Assembly: GCA_027922465.2 (NCBI GenBank)
Contig: BQMF02000101.1
Coordinates: forward strand, 682,001-746,000
DNA: 64,000 bases
From: Turritopsis dohrnii
Taxonomy: Eukaryota; Cnidaria; Hydrozoa; Anthoathecata; Oceaniidae
Direction: 5' to 3'
The translations under genes and the position numbers were made by a program. The notes below the pieces were generated by a model. That model had not been told where the DNA came from. It searched no databases and was given only the letters and a program-made list of their open reading frames with translations. Below, in pieces: positions 44,001-54,222 of the stretch. The first letter of the stretch is position 1; each line of letters opens with the position of its first letter.

Positions 44001-47000
44001 TACATAGCTAAGAATACACTATATATAAATATGCATATAAATAGCTAATCTATCCCGACTGAAATATTTACAATTACTTTTATTACTTTTAAATACTTGT
44101 ATAGATAACTACAAGACATTCAGGATTTGAAATTACAACTGGCATTCTTTACGTTCACAGTTTTGACCGTTCCACATTTTTATGATATTTTTAAAAGCGT
44201 AGAGAGTTGCAGAGGATTTCACATGATAAGGTAATTTGTTCCAAATCTTTGGACCCAAATATGAAAGACAAAAATCACTTGATTGCGTTTATGAATTGCT
44301 AAATTTAGTTTATATTGATTTCTAGTTGCTCGATCCGTAGTTCTCAATTTGAAGATTTCTTTCATAAAAACAGGATTTAAACCATTAATAGATTAAAAAT
44401 TTCAATACAAATATTTCTTTCTATTGCGAGTTTCATTGTTGGTCTTCCAGACTTTTGGAGGAGAAAAGGATATGGAGTTTCATTATCATTATAAAGGAAT
44501 CTAATTGATCTTGTGTGAATGCTTTCTATCAGTTGTAATGATATTGCATTGGAGAGACACCATACTAAGGGGCAGTAGTTGAAATTAGACAGAATAAAGC
44601 TGTTTATCAAAACTTTCCTATTTCCAAAATTAAGAAACGCGTTAAACCTCATGAGAGCATTCAGCTGATTTGATGCTGATCTGCAGATATTATGTGACAG
44701 TTAAAATTTAACTTATTTTTTGTACATCTAGCAGTTTAACTGAGGAAACTGTTTTTATTTGTTTTCCTCCTATGTTTAATGTTTTATCAGTTTTTCCTTT
44801 TATCAATGATAATGGCTTGAAATTTATTAAGGATGACAATCATTTTGTTCCTGTGAAACCAGTTGATTGCATTGTTAGATTCTTTTTCTAGAACATCAAT
44901 AAGATCAGGTAGAAATTTAGCAGAGTAATACAAGGTATTATCATCAGCAAAATTATGAATCACAGCATTTTCTATAAAGAAAAATAAGTCGTTGATAAAT
45001 ATGTTAAACAAAATCGGTCCCAATATGGAACCCTGGGTGACACCTGTTTTAAAACCACTTTTTGTATTGTTGACTTTTACACATTTCCTTCCGTTTGTTA
45101 AATATGACAATAGGTAAAGGCAAATATTCTTATCGACTCCATATGCTGCCAGCTTTGTAATAAGCAGGTCATGAGGGACACAATCGAAGGCTTTTGAAAG
45201 ATCCATCAGAATTCCTCCAACGAAGTTATTGCTGTCTAATTTTTCCTTCCATTCTTCAACAAGTCGGATAAGTACATGTTGAGTACTATAGCATTTTCTA
45301 TAGGCAGCAACAAATTTTGACATGAAAGAAAATTTGAGGTCTCGTTTTTATTTCTTGTAGCTTTGTTTCGGTTGAATTGAATTCAACTTTTTCAATGTTA
45401 TTCGTGTATTGAAATTTTTTTAAACAAAGGCATAATTATAAATAATTATCTCCACAACCAATCAGTGTACTCAAGGTGATACATGCTGATACGCGTATCT
45501 ATTTTTTCTATTGGAAAACCAGCTTTAGAAGTAACCGGAAACCTTCTTTTTTCATTCGAGATATTTCAAGCATCAATGACGAAAGTCTCAGATGCAAATT
45601 CTTCCCCCGGTGTCACAGTAAATTTCAACTTCCCTAAATAATGACTCCCCATTCATAATAAACTAGTTTATAGTGTATGAAGTTAGATCGACGCCAAAAT
45701 CTCGTTTATCAAGTCGTCGAGTCGTTTTAGATGTTGACTCGTGACGTCATTAATCGTTTTAGAAGTTAACGCGGTTCACAATAAGGCGACATACAAGTCG
45801 TCGAATCGTTTTAGATGAACACTCGTTTTTCAATTTGAGGCGTCTTAGAAATTGGGGTCGCTAGATGCTGTGTAATTGAGGCGCTTCGGAAGATTAGCCG
45901 TTTTAGATGTTCAGTCGGTTCAGAAAATGAGGCGGTGCAACCTGATTACCAGTTTCTCTAAGTCAGTGTTGGCTTTTACACAAAAACAGATTTTTGTGTC
46001 ATATTTACATAAGTCATGATGCTGGCCGTCATGTTTTCTAGTAGTTGCATGAAGCATGGGCCATTGCATGGTTATGAATGAAAAAATGACCAAACTGTGA
46101 AGGATTCCCTTTTCTTTCAGATGCATTTGATTGTTTGTTAGTAGAATTCTGAAAGATCCCTTCTCTTTATCTTTATAATGAAATATGTACCTCACATTAA
46201 TATGTTCATGTTCAGTTAGTGTGGAACACCTTTATCGTCTGATTTCAAGAAAGGGGCTCACGAATAGTGTCATTTTGAATAAACAGATCATGAAATTGTA
46301 GTAGTTTTTGATATGAAAGACCGACAAATTTTGAACAACGCGTCATCATCTGAAACGAACAAACTTCTAAAACGCCTTCATTTGAAAAGCGAGTGTTCAT
46401 CTAAAACGACTCGACGACTTGAATATCGACTTATTGTGAACCGCGTTAACATCTAAAACGACTCGACGACTTGACAAACGAGATTTTGGCGCCGAATTAA
46501 CTTCATAATAGTGACTCCCCCATCAAAATAAACTAGTTAATTATAACTCCCTAGAGTTAACATTTCCTAGGAAATCCTGACTCCCCTGGTTTAAAATGAC
46601 TCTTGCTTAAAAACTTTTAAAATTCATATGGCCATTCTTTGGACGTCGAAACTTTAAAAAATTTAAATTTTGTATACTCATTCCTTCACCGAATACCTTA
46701 TTCTCAACTTTAGTTGAGCTAGAGTCTGAGAATGTATATTTCGTATATTTGAACAACTACAATTGGGCCTTCGAGTTAGTTGGAAAATACTGAAGTTGAG
46801 CCCAGTGCGCTTAGCACGTTCGACTATATCATAAGGTATATGATAACTTATTTTGTCATTAAATTTTCTCAGGGTTAAAAGTTGGGTTGACATCTTCCTT
46901 GCCAGATTTCGGCATTTTCCTTTGCAAATTGGACTCGTTCATTTCTTTTTTTTTTTTTTTTTTTTTGCTCAGATTTTTTTGCACTTACTCCTTTTGACAT

Positions 47001-48640
47001 GAAATACTTGGAATCAGGGTCCATTTTGAGCTATCTGCCATATTTAAACCTCCAGACAACAAATGAAAGGGCTTGCAGGTTGAACATCGAAAACATGTCG
47101 TTCAGCCATTTTCAAACTGTGCACAATGAAGTCTTTCAGTTCTAAACCACGCGAGTCCCAAAGTAAATCGAAAAGTTAAAGATATGCACTGCAATGACTT
47201 CTTTTGATGGATGGGGTCATGATTAACTAGTTTATTTTGACATCCTGTCATTTTTCAATCCGAAATAATAGGGAGTCATTATTTACTAGGAAATTTCTAC
47301 TTTAGGGGAGTCATTAATTCCTAGTTTATTTTAACTGGGGAGTCATTTTTCCCAGGGAGTTAAAATAATCCGCTACACCTTAAGGGGACAAATTTTCGCA
47401 TGGTTTTATTTTCCCGAATTTTGTATCTATTGTGATTGTTTGTATAAGCCACAACCAAACCAAGTAAATTTAAGCAAAGGAGTGTTGAAATTCATTCTTA
47501 ATCTTAGGTTCAATTATGGTGCAATACATCCTGGTCGACATAGTGGATTCGGAATTACAAGCTTTGAACGAGATAAAAATATCTTATTCTTTTCTCTAAC
47601 TCAAACACCATAAAAAATATTCAATAATCAGAACAAAACATGAAATCTACAACACAGAGCCATGCTTAAATTTATATATATATAATTAATATAATATATA
47701 ATATATATATAATATATATAATATAATATAATATATAATTTATATATATTTATATATATATATGTATTTCCGTTTACAAGCATGACGTGGTGAAAACTAA
47801 CGTTTTGACTAAAACTTCCCTTGTGAGTATGCTTAGAAGTAGTATTTGCAAACCGTCGTTTGAACCGTCTGAAAGCAACCTCGTTTGCCTGTATAGACTC
47901 GAAACTGATCAAACTAAAATATTTATTTTAGTTTATCTAAAAAACCTTCTCGCGAACATTTCCTACGAAGTGTTTTTTACCACATTTGTTTTCCATTTTG
48001 ATGTCAGCTGCTTATTGCAGACACATCTCTTCTTATTGTTCCGATGTAAACATCAACATTTCATTTAACTTTCCTTTCATTCTGTTCAACTTCGAATTCA
48101 ATCGTTTTACTAGGTTTTCATGACTTCTGGTTATCCCTCAAATGCTTTTTCTGGTTTTTTTTCTATCGATGATCAGCGAAAGAATAAGAGGGTTACTGAT
48201 AACCGCAATATTTGATCCAGGCCCTAAGTGGTCCCCTGACTAACAATCCATTCAATCCCTTTATATAATGGAAGTTATGCTTTAATTTTGTTTCCTTGCA
48301 GATGTGAGCATATGTTATTTCTTTGCTAGAAAGTAATGGTTCAAGTAATGGAAGCGAGTATGCAACTATTGATGATGTGATACCAGAGCGGAGAACTCCG
48401 TCAAACTCGTCGGTATCCTGTAGCGAACCCTTATATGCAACAATTCAAAGAGGCACTCCCGCCTGTACAACCGGAGCGGAAGAAGGGACATCAAATAACA
48501 CAGTCGCTTCACAGAATGGCTTTCCCTTGCAATGCCAGGATAGCGTTACCGGTGAAAACATATGTGGCATGGATGAAACACCAGATAACATATCGTTATC
48601 ATCTGTGGAGGGGGAAGATGTTCAACCCTTAATTAAATAA
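37863..48640 (+). CDS. Sushi/EGF transmembrane receptor gene (six visible exons)
   Basis: Exons: 37863-38063, 40397-40510, 40587-40787, 40873-41133, 41205-41537, 48330-48640. All five introns are phase 1 with GT/AG ends, and the join is open for about 473 codons. Order of modules: Sushi (CCP), EGF-like, Sushi, Sushi plus a cysteine-containing extension, transmembrane helix, cytoplasmic tail with YATI motifs. Signal-peptide and further N-terminal exons must lie upstream but I could not find them; a Harbinger element ends 340 bases before the first visible exon. The domain plan suggests a cell-surface adhesion or recognition receptor; ligand unknown. The last intron (6.8 kb) is full of transposable elements. 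Confidence 0.82.
38722..39006 (-). mobile_element. tRNA-derived SINE
   Basis: On the minus strand the 5' part has Pol III box A (TGGTGTAGTGGTTAGT, 38992-38977) and box B (GTTCGAGTCC, 38948-38939) at tRNA-like spacing. An unrelated body follows, with a short TTAC repeat tail at about 38722-38730. It sits in intron 1, antisense to the receptor gene. Confidence 0.8.
40256..40282. repeat. (TTTA)n microsatellite
   Basis: About seven TTTA units in intron 1. Confidence 0.9.
40397..40510 (+). CDS. Receptor exon: EGF-like domain
   Basis: Acceptor CTCTAG, donor GTGAGG. Six cysteines in EGF spacing: DECNNTC, GYGECV, YSCYCKPNFVGQYC, including the GQYC end typical of EGF repeats. Confidence 0.82.
40587..40787 (+). 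CDS. Receptor exon: Sushi domain 2
   Basis: Acceptor ATTTAG, donor GTAATT. VCESIPSPEHG, RLNLRCDAGYSY, FLICGLNGWS, PFVCQ: four cysteines and the conserved tryptophan before the last one. Confidence 0.82.
40873..41133 (+). CDS. Receptor exon: Sushi domain 3 and membrane-proximal segment
   Basis: Acceptor ATTTCAG, donor GTAAGT. NCSAPPNVRNA, VKYTCYKNY, RLKCDENLSWYG, VPVCY form a Sushi domain. A further ~30 residues carry two cysteines (QHCLK and YVCAN), perhaps a separate small disulphide loop. Confidence 0.8.
41205..41537 (+). CDS. Receptor exon: transmembrane helix and juxtamembrane tail
   Basis: Acceptor TTCGTAG, donor GTAAAT. A Ser/Thr stalk is followed by a leucine-rich helix (LVIVTATAGGLLLLLLLVIS) and a stop-transfer cluster FQRRRIVR, giving type I orientation. 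The tail has LPSYDEA and LPPYL, PY-like motifs that can recruit WW-domain ubiquitin ligases in other receptors (inference). Confidence 0.82.
41538..42347. other. Start of receptor intron 5, no exon recognised
   Basis: AT-rich sequence with no recognisable coding; the 63-codon frame at 41933-42124 has no supporting features. Confidence 0.5.
42981..43404 (+). CDS. Possible two-exon ORF inside the AGACGAGT element
   Basis: ATG at 42981; exon 1 ends 43065 before GTATAA; exon 2 begins 43232 after TTAATTAG and runs to TAA at 43402-43404. The join gives 85 residues: a lysine-rich start (MEKKRQDIIPKKMDEGPKK), then EAMEISSFCWRHFVYCSLF. No family recognised. It may be the element's own gene remnant or a captured host fragment; the splice sites are predicted only. 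Confidence 0.28.
44377..44652 (-). pseudogene. LINE post-RT segment
   Basis: The frame contains KVLINSFILSNFNYCPLVWC and SLQLIESIHTRSIRFLY, the conserved region after the reverse transcriptase core. It continues, with frame loss around 44660-44790, from the fragment at 44787-45323. Confidence 0.72.
44787..45323 (-). pseudogene. LINE reverse transcriptase core, 5' truncated
   Basis: 178 codons with AYRKCYSTQHVLIRLVE, GILMDLSKAFDCVPHDLL (first catalytic Asp), VTQGSILGPILFNIFIND and the NFADDNTLYY catalytic box, so the palm is intact. The fingers and endonuclease are absent. It differs clearly from the LINE at 22971-26516 (LSKAFDCVPH versus LQKAFDTVDH), so it is another lineage. Confidence 0.8.
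45627..47361. mobile_element. TGACTCCC-repeat TIR element hosting another insertion
   Basis: The left end (AACTTCCCTAAATAATGACT, then CCCC and AATAAACTAG) matches the inverted right end (AACTCCCTGGGAAAAATGAC, then TCCCC and AAATAAACTAG). TGACTCCC-type strings recur several times inward on both sides. The insertion at 45676-46507 splits its left arm. No coding content recognised. Confidence 0.55.
45676..46507. mobile_element. TIR element with ATAGTG target duplication
   Basis: The ends TATGAAGTTA...TCG(A/G)CGCCAAAATCTCG are inverted over about 150 bases each, with repeated AAGTCGTCGAGTCGTTTTAG blocks and TTAACGCGGTTCACAATAAG. ATAGTG abuts both ends exactly (45670-45675 and 46508-46513). It is 832 bp with no recognisable transposase. 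Confidence 0.85.
47362..48329. other. End of receptor intron 5
   Basis: Holds the start of a CCTTAAGGGG-type end near 47389 (compare 51147-51770), the TA-rich microsatellite and no recognised exon. Two acceptors lie at its end: TTCCTTGCAG (ending 48301) and TTTGCTAG (ending 48329). Confidence 0.6.
47670..47763. repeat. (TA)n-rich low-complexity tract
   Basis: About 90 bases of almost pure A/T with TA and ATATAAT units. Confidence 0.95.
48330..48640 (+). CDS. Receptor terminal exon: cytoplasmic tail with YATI motifs
   Basis: From acceptor TTTGCTAG the frame gives 103 codons ending at TAA. SEYATI fits the (S/I/V/L)xYxx(I/V/L) immunoreceptor tyrosine-based inhibitory pattern; a second YATI lies 25 residues further on (EPLYATI). 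The spacing is longer than in a classical ITAM. Serine- and acid-rich sequence follows up to DVQPLIK. These tyrosines would be candidate SH2-domain docking sites once phosphorylated (inference). Confidence 0.8.
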
Positions 48641-48697
48641 GTCCATTATCTGGAGTTTTAGTAACGCCTTTTTTGTATATACACAAATCTTTTATAA

Positions 48698-48703
48698 AAT
48701 AAA
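48698..48703 (+). terminator. Poly(A) signal of the receptor gene
   Basis: AATAAA 58 bases after the stop codon, consistent with this being the last exon. Confidence 0.75.
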
Positions 48704-50183
48704 TGGAAAAATGTCTTAATTTTTTATGTTTTTGATTACGAATCTTTTGTCGAATTTAGTAAGCTGAATAAGGCGCGATAACCATAATAGGAAACATAAA
48801 TATGTTGTCGACTTAACTATTCATTTAATATATTGAATATCGCAGTGAATATCGATACATAAACATATTAGTCCAGGCCTTGAAGCCCTTAAGAGCCGAA
48901 ACTTCTCGATTCCGATAGAGCAACCCTGGAGTACCAGAAAAGCTTGGGTGGCCGTTACGTAGAATTTCCCTGATTCTCCAGATTTTGTGCAATCGGATAA
49001 GCCCAAAAGATAGAGTGAAAGAGTGACTTTTTTTCAAACACAGTCAAATGACCCCTCATTTAGTAGGAAAATCAATGGTGATTCCAAATCACATCAGAAA
49101 CAATGGTCAAAATGTGAGTCACAAGAGGGTGCAAACCGAAAGGAGGGTGTATCTTTTAAGTATACTCACTACACTACAATGTCAAAAAAACACAAAAAAA
49201 TTTGCATATTTTTATGCAACTTGTAACGTAGAATAAGTTTCTGAAGTCAGAATAAAAAAATTTGGATTATTTTCGCTATAAAGTAGGAATTAGTAATTTT
49301 ATCAAAGTTTATTCAATTTCCGCGCGCTATGCGTAGGAAATTGTTTGGTTTAGACATTCTATCTATCTGACTGTCTATGTAACAGTTTTTTGCCGTTTTC
49401 GGAAAGTCCGTTCGGATTTCGAATTGTTTGTTTATTCAGAATAGTTAATGAAAGACCCAAAACTCTATGCAAAATGTAATACTAAAAGGCCACTTTCAAT
49501 ATCAATTCATAAAAATGTTAACTTTTTAATACTTTTGGAATACTTTTAGAAGTTATTTTAGCCGTTTTATGTTGAAAACTTCTCAATTCAATTATCCTTT
49601 AAAACTTCTTTAAAAAGTCAGTAAAATATGCACACCGAGCACGTGAAACGTTCTCGAACCGATTTAGTTTATGTTTTGAGGAAGTTGTATATAGATTATT
49701 TAGAAGAAGCTTTGAAGAAGAATTTTAAGACTTTTATCTACTATTGCAATCGAAATATAATCATGAGAACGTTCCTTACGGAGGAAATATTGATATTTAG
49801 CTGACTCTGGAAAAAAATTCTTGAAAAAGAAGGTGAATGTTTGATAGTAAACGAAACTTTGCTGTGAAAAAAACTTTAAAATCACAGCAGAAATGTATGT
49901 AGTATCAAAATTACTGGTGAATACGTCATACGTCCTATCAATAAATGCATGAAATATGTTCATTTCATTTAATAAATATAACACCGAAAGTTGAAGATAT
50001 TGAAAAAAAAAACAAAAACAAATGACATTGTCATAGATAGCAGCACAAATCACTTGTGCATACATACTGCAAGTATAAACATGTGCAAGATATTGGTGAA
50101 CGATATGTCTTATAAAACTGTTTTTTTTGGCTCTGAAACATCATAGTGAATTGAAAAGCAGTAATAAATTAAAGAAGGGAGTA
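48704..50183. other. Stretch without recognisable genes
   Basis: AT-rich sequence downstream of the receptor gene; only short unsupported frames. Confidence 0.5.
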
Positions 50184-50851
50184 CCGTCTTCGTGTCTAAT
50201 TACGGACAGCCTTTGTAATTACGGACATCAAAATGTAAACAAACATTCTTGTCACGAAAATAGACATGCATTCTTGCCAAGTTCACCACGTATAACTGAA
50301 TAAAATGTTTTATGAAACAGAGCAATCCAATAGAGAGCAATTAGCAGCAACACTTACTTGAAGAATAATGGACCGTGAAAATCATAATGGCCTATATTTC
50401 AATACTCAGTAAAAAGTGTCCTCCCCCACTGTGATTGACGTACAAAAACTTTATTTATTTGATTTATTTTATGATAATTAACTTTTTCATTCCTCAATTC
50501 ATTTTTAAACATAAATTTTCGACCTGTCGATATTTCATGACGGAGGTTGCCATTATTATTTTTTATCCGTAAATATGGCTACCATTGTACACACGGAGCT
50601 CATAAAAATACGCACGATTCTCAAGAGAGCGCAGTCTACTTTAAATCTTTAAAGTTTAGAAAAGTAAATTCTAAAAGGCATATTGGTAATTTTCTAGCGT
50701 TCAAATAAATTTAATTATCTCTGAAGTTTGTTTTATTACAGTTTGGTTGACAGTACGGGATGTGACGTGTTTTTAATTTACAGACGGTTGGAATTATGTT
50801 TTGTCGATGTCCGTAATTACAAAGGCTGTCCGTAATTAGACACGAAGACGG
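50184..50851. mobile_element. TA-flanked MITE (CCGTCTTCGTGTC ends), long form
   Basis: CCGTCTTCGTGTCTAATTAC and its inverse at 50851, flanked by TA. It shares its first ~260 bases (inverted) with the 301-bp copy at 31434-31734 and has an extra ~350 bases (about 50443-50800) absent there. No transposase, so it is still non-autonomous. Confidence 0.88.
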
Positions 50852-51146
50852 TAGCTAATTTGGGGAATTCCAGACTGTATCAAATTATTCATCACTGTAC
50901 AATGGTCGGTCAATTTATCACTGTGTGGAACCGATTAGCTTTAAATTCACATTTAAAAGGTTTTAAGATTACATTGTTCAAAATAATCCTGCAAACCATT
51001 CAATGGAGGCACAATGATTTAGTTTGGATATATGTCAGGAAAACAAACTTTGGATGATGATTCAAATCCAACCAGTTATATACATACAATGAGATTTACT
51101 AAAGCCTTGTGAAAATTTGGAGTGTAATATGTTCTAGGACACAATA

Positions 51147-51770
51147 CCTTAAGGGGATTTTTTTTGCGTGGATTAAGTTTTGCGACTTTTGCGAATTTTA
51201 GTCAAATTCGCAAAAATAAATTGACGCAAATGAACGATTCGTGAAAATAAATGCACGCAAAATTTCATGATTTTATTTGCTCATTTTTTGGTTCTGTGTA
51301 CCTACGGAACTAACTTGTTGTTCGTATATAAAAATTCGTAACTAAAACTTACATCACTGCTAATTTCAGACATGTTTCTTTTTCTTGTATAACATACGCT
51401 ACATTTATTTTGAACTTTTGTACGTCATTATAAATTCTCGGCTCCAGATCCCAAACTTTTCAGCGATCTTGAAAAAAACGGGCTTTATGCAGAAATATAA
51501 AGAGCTCGTTCATGTAGAATAAAAGTTCTTTCGCTTATAAAATTATGATTTTTTAAGTTATATTAACAGAAGGTTAAGTAGAAAAAGATTTTCAAGTTTA
51601 GTTCTCCTTTTAGGTATATTATAAAGTACACGCATTGCACTTTGTGCCCATTCGCAAATATAAATCCAAACATTTTCCTTTAGAAGCTCCGACTCAAAAG
51701 TTAATCCACGCAAAACGCTCTCAAACCTTGGCTCGCAAAAGTTAGTCCACGCAAAAAAATCCCTTTAAGG
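51147..51770. mobile_element. TA-flanked MITE (CCTTAAGGGGATTTTTTT ends)
   Basis: The left CCTTAAGGGGATTTTTTTTG and its inverse ending CCCTTTAAGG are followed by further matched sequence (GCGTGGATTAA / TTAGTCCACGC). TA abuts both ends. The interior repeats CGCAAAA-type strings. Single ends of the same type occur near 34232 and 47389. Confidence 0.85.
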
Positions 51771-51772
51771 TA

Positions 51773-52764
51773 TATATATCATGTTTGAAAAGAACATTTT
51801 CATACAGATCCTAACAAAGTTTCATTGTGTCATTTGTCTTTTCGTGCACATTGGTGTTATTTATAAACTCTATGGAAGTGGTAATATGGAGACAGTGGTG
51901 GATCTAGAGTGTAGTTGCAACTTGTGGAGAAGCGCATTGACATAATTTGTGACTTCAGTTCATATTATCAATGGGATTATTTGAACCTTTTTCTTTTATG
52001 TGTGAATTGCTAACACTCTCCTACACAAGTTGCGGCTTACCACTGGATCCGCGACTGGTTGGTTTAGTAGAAATAGATTTTCATATTGTATGTTATGTTG
52101 ATTTAAGTTATGTATAAGCAATGTAATTTTTATCTTCTTGTAATCCTGTTAAATGTCATGGATTAAAATCTTTGAAATGCCCAAGTTTCTCCTGCTCTTA
52201 TTAATGCAGTTGTGAACAATTTCATGTAATGTTTACTTAAATATATCTCCAAATTCACATTTCTGGCAAAATTTGGAAGGTGTGCACGAAGAACAATTGT
52301 AAGGTCCTGATATCAAAGTCGGCAGTTACTTGCAGATCATAAATAGCCGAGGTCTTCAGTTTTTAAATAAGTTTGCTTGTATAACTTTAATAGTTTAATA
52401 GTGTTGTGAAAGTCTTCAATCCCATGCAGCCTTTTTTTCCAAATGATTTTGGTTCACTTCTATCGAATATCATTTTATTTTCCATGTGAACCGTAACTCA
52501 TATTTTGGGAATTGTGATAGACCTGTTCTCACATAAGCAGCAAGAAAAGATTGGATAGTCATTCAGATATCTTGAAAGTTAGCCTAAAGCAATTTCCTCT
52601 AGGCCTGATGCGGAAATTGTTCAAGCCATGAGGCTTCTTGTTTCACTTGATCGCATTGTTAAAAATGTGTAAACAAATTTCCACTTTTCCACTCATGAGA
52701 TTTAATTTTCTCTTCTCATTTTTGTCATTTTTTCTTCCTATTCAATATATTATAAAACGGTGCA
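51773..52764. other. Stretch without genes; possible small inverted-repeat element
   Basis: CAGTGGTGGATCTAG...GTTGCAACTTGTG at 51894-51935 has an imperfect inverse at about 52020-52060 (CACAAGTTGC...CTGGATCCGCGACTG), suggesting a ~165-bp hAT-like MITE, though no target duplication is evident. Nothing else recognised. Confidence 0.4.
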
Positions 52765-53258
52765 TCTATATATTAATAGCCGATTCTCTGTCTGTTTGTT
52801 TGTTTGTAAGTCACACAAAATGGTAGATGTGAACTGCGAAAGAAACTGGGGAGTCAGCAATGTAAGATCACACATAAATTATTTCTGTTCTTGTGCGCGA
52901 CGTCAGTGTGAAACCATTATAATGAGACCCTAATCGAATGCGACGTTTAGGGAAAATTATCTCGATAACCAAAAGGGATAACTGACTTTTTTTGGGGGGT
53001 CCGCGATACAGACGATGGGGTGACAAAAGATTTGGGTCTAATTTTTTGGGGGAAGGGTCTGTGACGTCATCAAAATCTTTGAACAATGATATCTCTGTAA
53101 CGGTTGATCGTAGCGGAACGATCCCATACATTTTTTTGATCAGTTTTTTGAGCTCTACAACATGGGAACACTTTCGGTTGCCAATTCCTTGATTTTATTT
53201 TTTGTGAAGTCAACCCATGCTGAACATGGGCGGCGAACGACGCCGCCTTGGCGGCTAG
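52765..53258 (+). mobile_element. Helitron array unit 1 (short type, 494 bp)
   Basis: Begins TCTATATATTAATAGCC after an A and ends with the hairpin GGCGGCGAACGACGCCGCC followed by TTGGCGGCTAG. TC start, hairpin and CTAG end are the Helitron hallmarks; no coding. CTAG is followed directly by the TC of the next unit. Confidence 0.88.
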
Positions 53259-54222
53259 TCTATATATTAATACCCGATTCTCCGTCTGTCTGTCTGTCTG
53301 TTTGTTTGTTTGTTTGTTTGTTCGTTTGTTTGTAAGTCACGCAAAATGGTAGATTGAGTTGTGAGCGAAAATTATTTTTTTTTTGTGTGCGACGTGAGTT
53401 CGAAGCAAATACATTGCAACCCCAATCGAACGTGACTTTTTTTGGCTGATGAACTAATAGGAATAACGTTTTGTTTTTATTATTACTGTTAGTTTTATAT
53501 TCCACGTTGACTTGGCTTTGAAAACAGTACATCAACTAAATACAAAGAAACTAACTGATTAAACAGTTTGGACAAAAAGCAGCAGTGGCAAAACGTGGCA
53601 GCATGTTCGGTTTGTCACTAACTCTTGCCTGACTGTCTGAGACGGGTGAACCTTCTTTTTGAGCAATCAAAATGTTTAAAAACCGATAGGTAAAAAAAGA
53701 GTATCATAAAACAAAATGTTTTTTTTTTTTGCTTTTGTCGTAATAGTTGTCTTAATTTCTTTTAATCGATTTCTTTTAATCTATTTTAATCTGATCGAAC
53801 GTTTTTTTTTATTCTCTTTATTCATTTAGCACGTGCATTTTTTCTCTCCTCCCGTGTGAACATTTTAAGAAGAGAAACCATTTTCGACCTGTTTGATAGC
53901 ACCCATGTTTGAGTGCGTAACTTTTTTAAAAAAGCTTTTTTACAAAAGCTAATAAAAAGTGGAAGTTGTTCTTCCTACGTTTTGAGTGCATTGTTGTACT
54001 GATTAACGATTGGTTTTAAAAAATAAATAAGTCACACATAATGAAAAACCTGAAAAATAGTTAATGTAACACTGATGTAACACTGACTGCACACCAGAGG
54101 TTGTGACTTCGAATCTTTTCCAAGTTATATGAGCCGTTTATAAAGTAATTTGCCGTTTATTGATACAGTGATACACAGAGCAGGTGGATATGGGCGGCGA
54201 GCGACGCCGCCTTGGCGGCTAG
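53259..54222 (+). mobile_element. Helitron array unit 2 (long type, 964 bp)
   Basis: Same termini as unit 1 with a different interior. Contains a CTGT/TTGT microsatellite just inside the 5' end. Direct CTAG|TC junctions on both sides. Confidence 0.88.

Larger units (their letters stand above)
43954..45335 (-). mobile_element. 5'-truncated CR1-like LINE
   Basis: Starts within the reverse transcriptase and ends with AATTGAACAAACAAACA on the minus strand, a short-repeat 3' tail. It is nested in the right arm of the AGACGAGT element. Confidence 0.8.
42348..45525. mobile_element. TIR element with AGACGAGT subterminal repeats
   Basis: The left end AAGCCGGTTTTCCAATAGAA and the inverted right end AAGCTGGTTTTCCAATAGAA continue with a matching GATACGYGTATC palindrome. 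Inside each arm is a cluster of AGACGAGT/GACGAGTG repeats (42430-42495, and inverted 43765-43910) plus the matching string CTATTCTATAACTACAGACG. The right arm is split by a LINE (about 43954-45335). The interior carries a possible spliced ORF but no recognisable transposase. It lies within the receptor's last intron. Confidence 0.72.
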
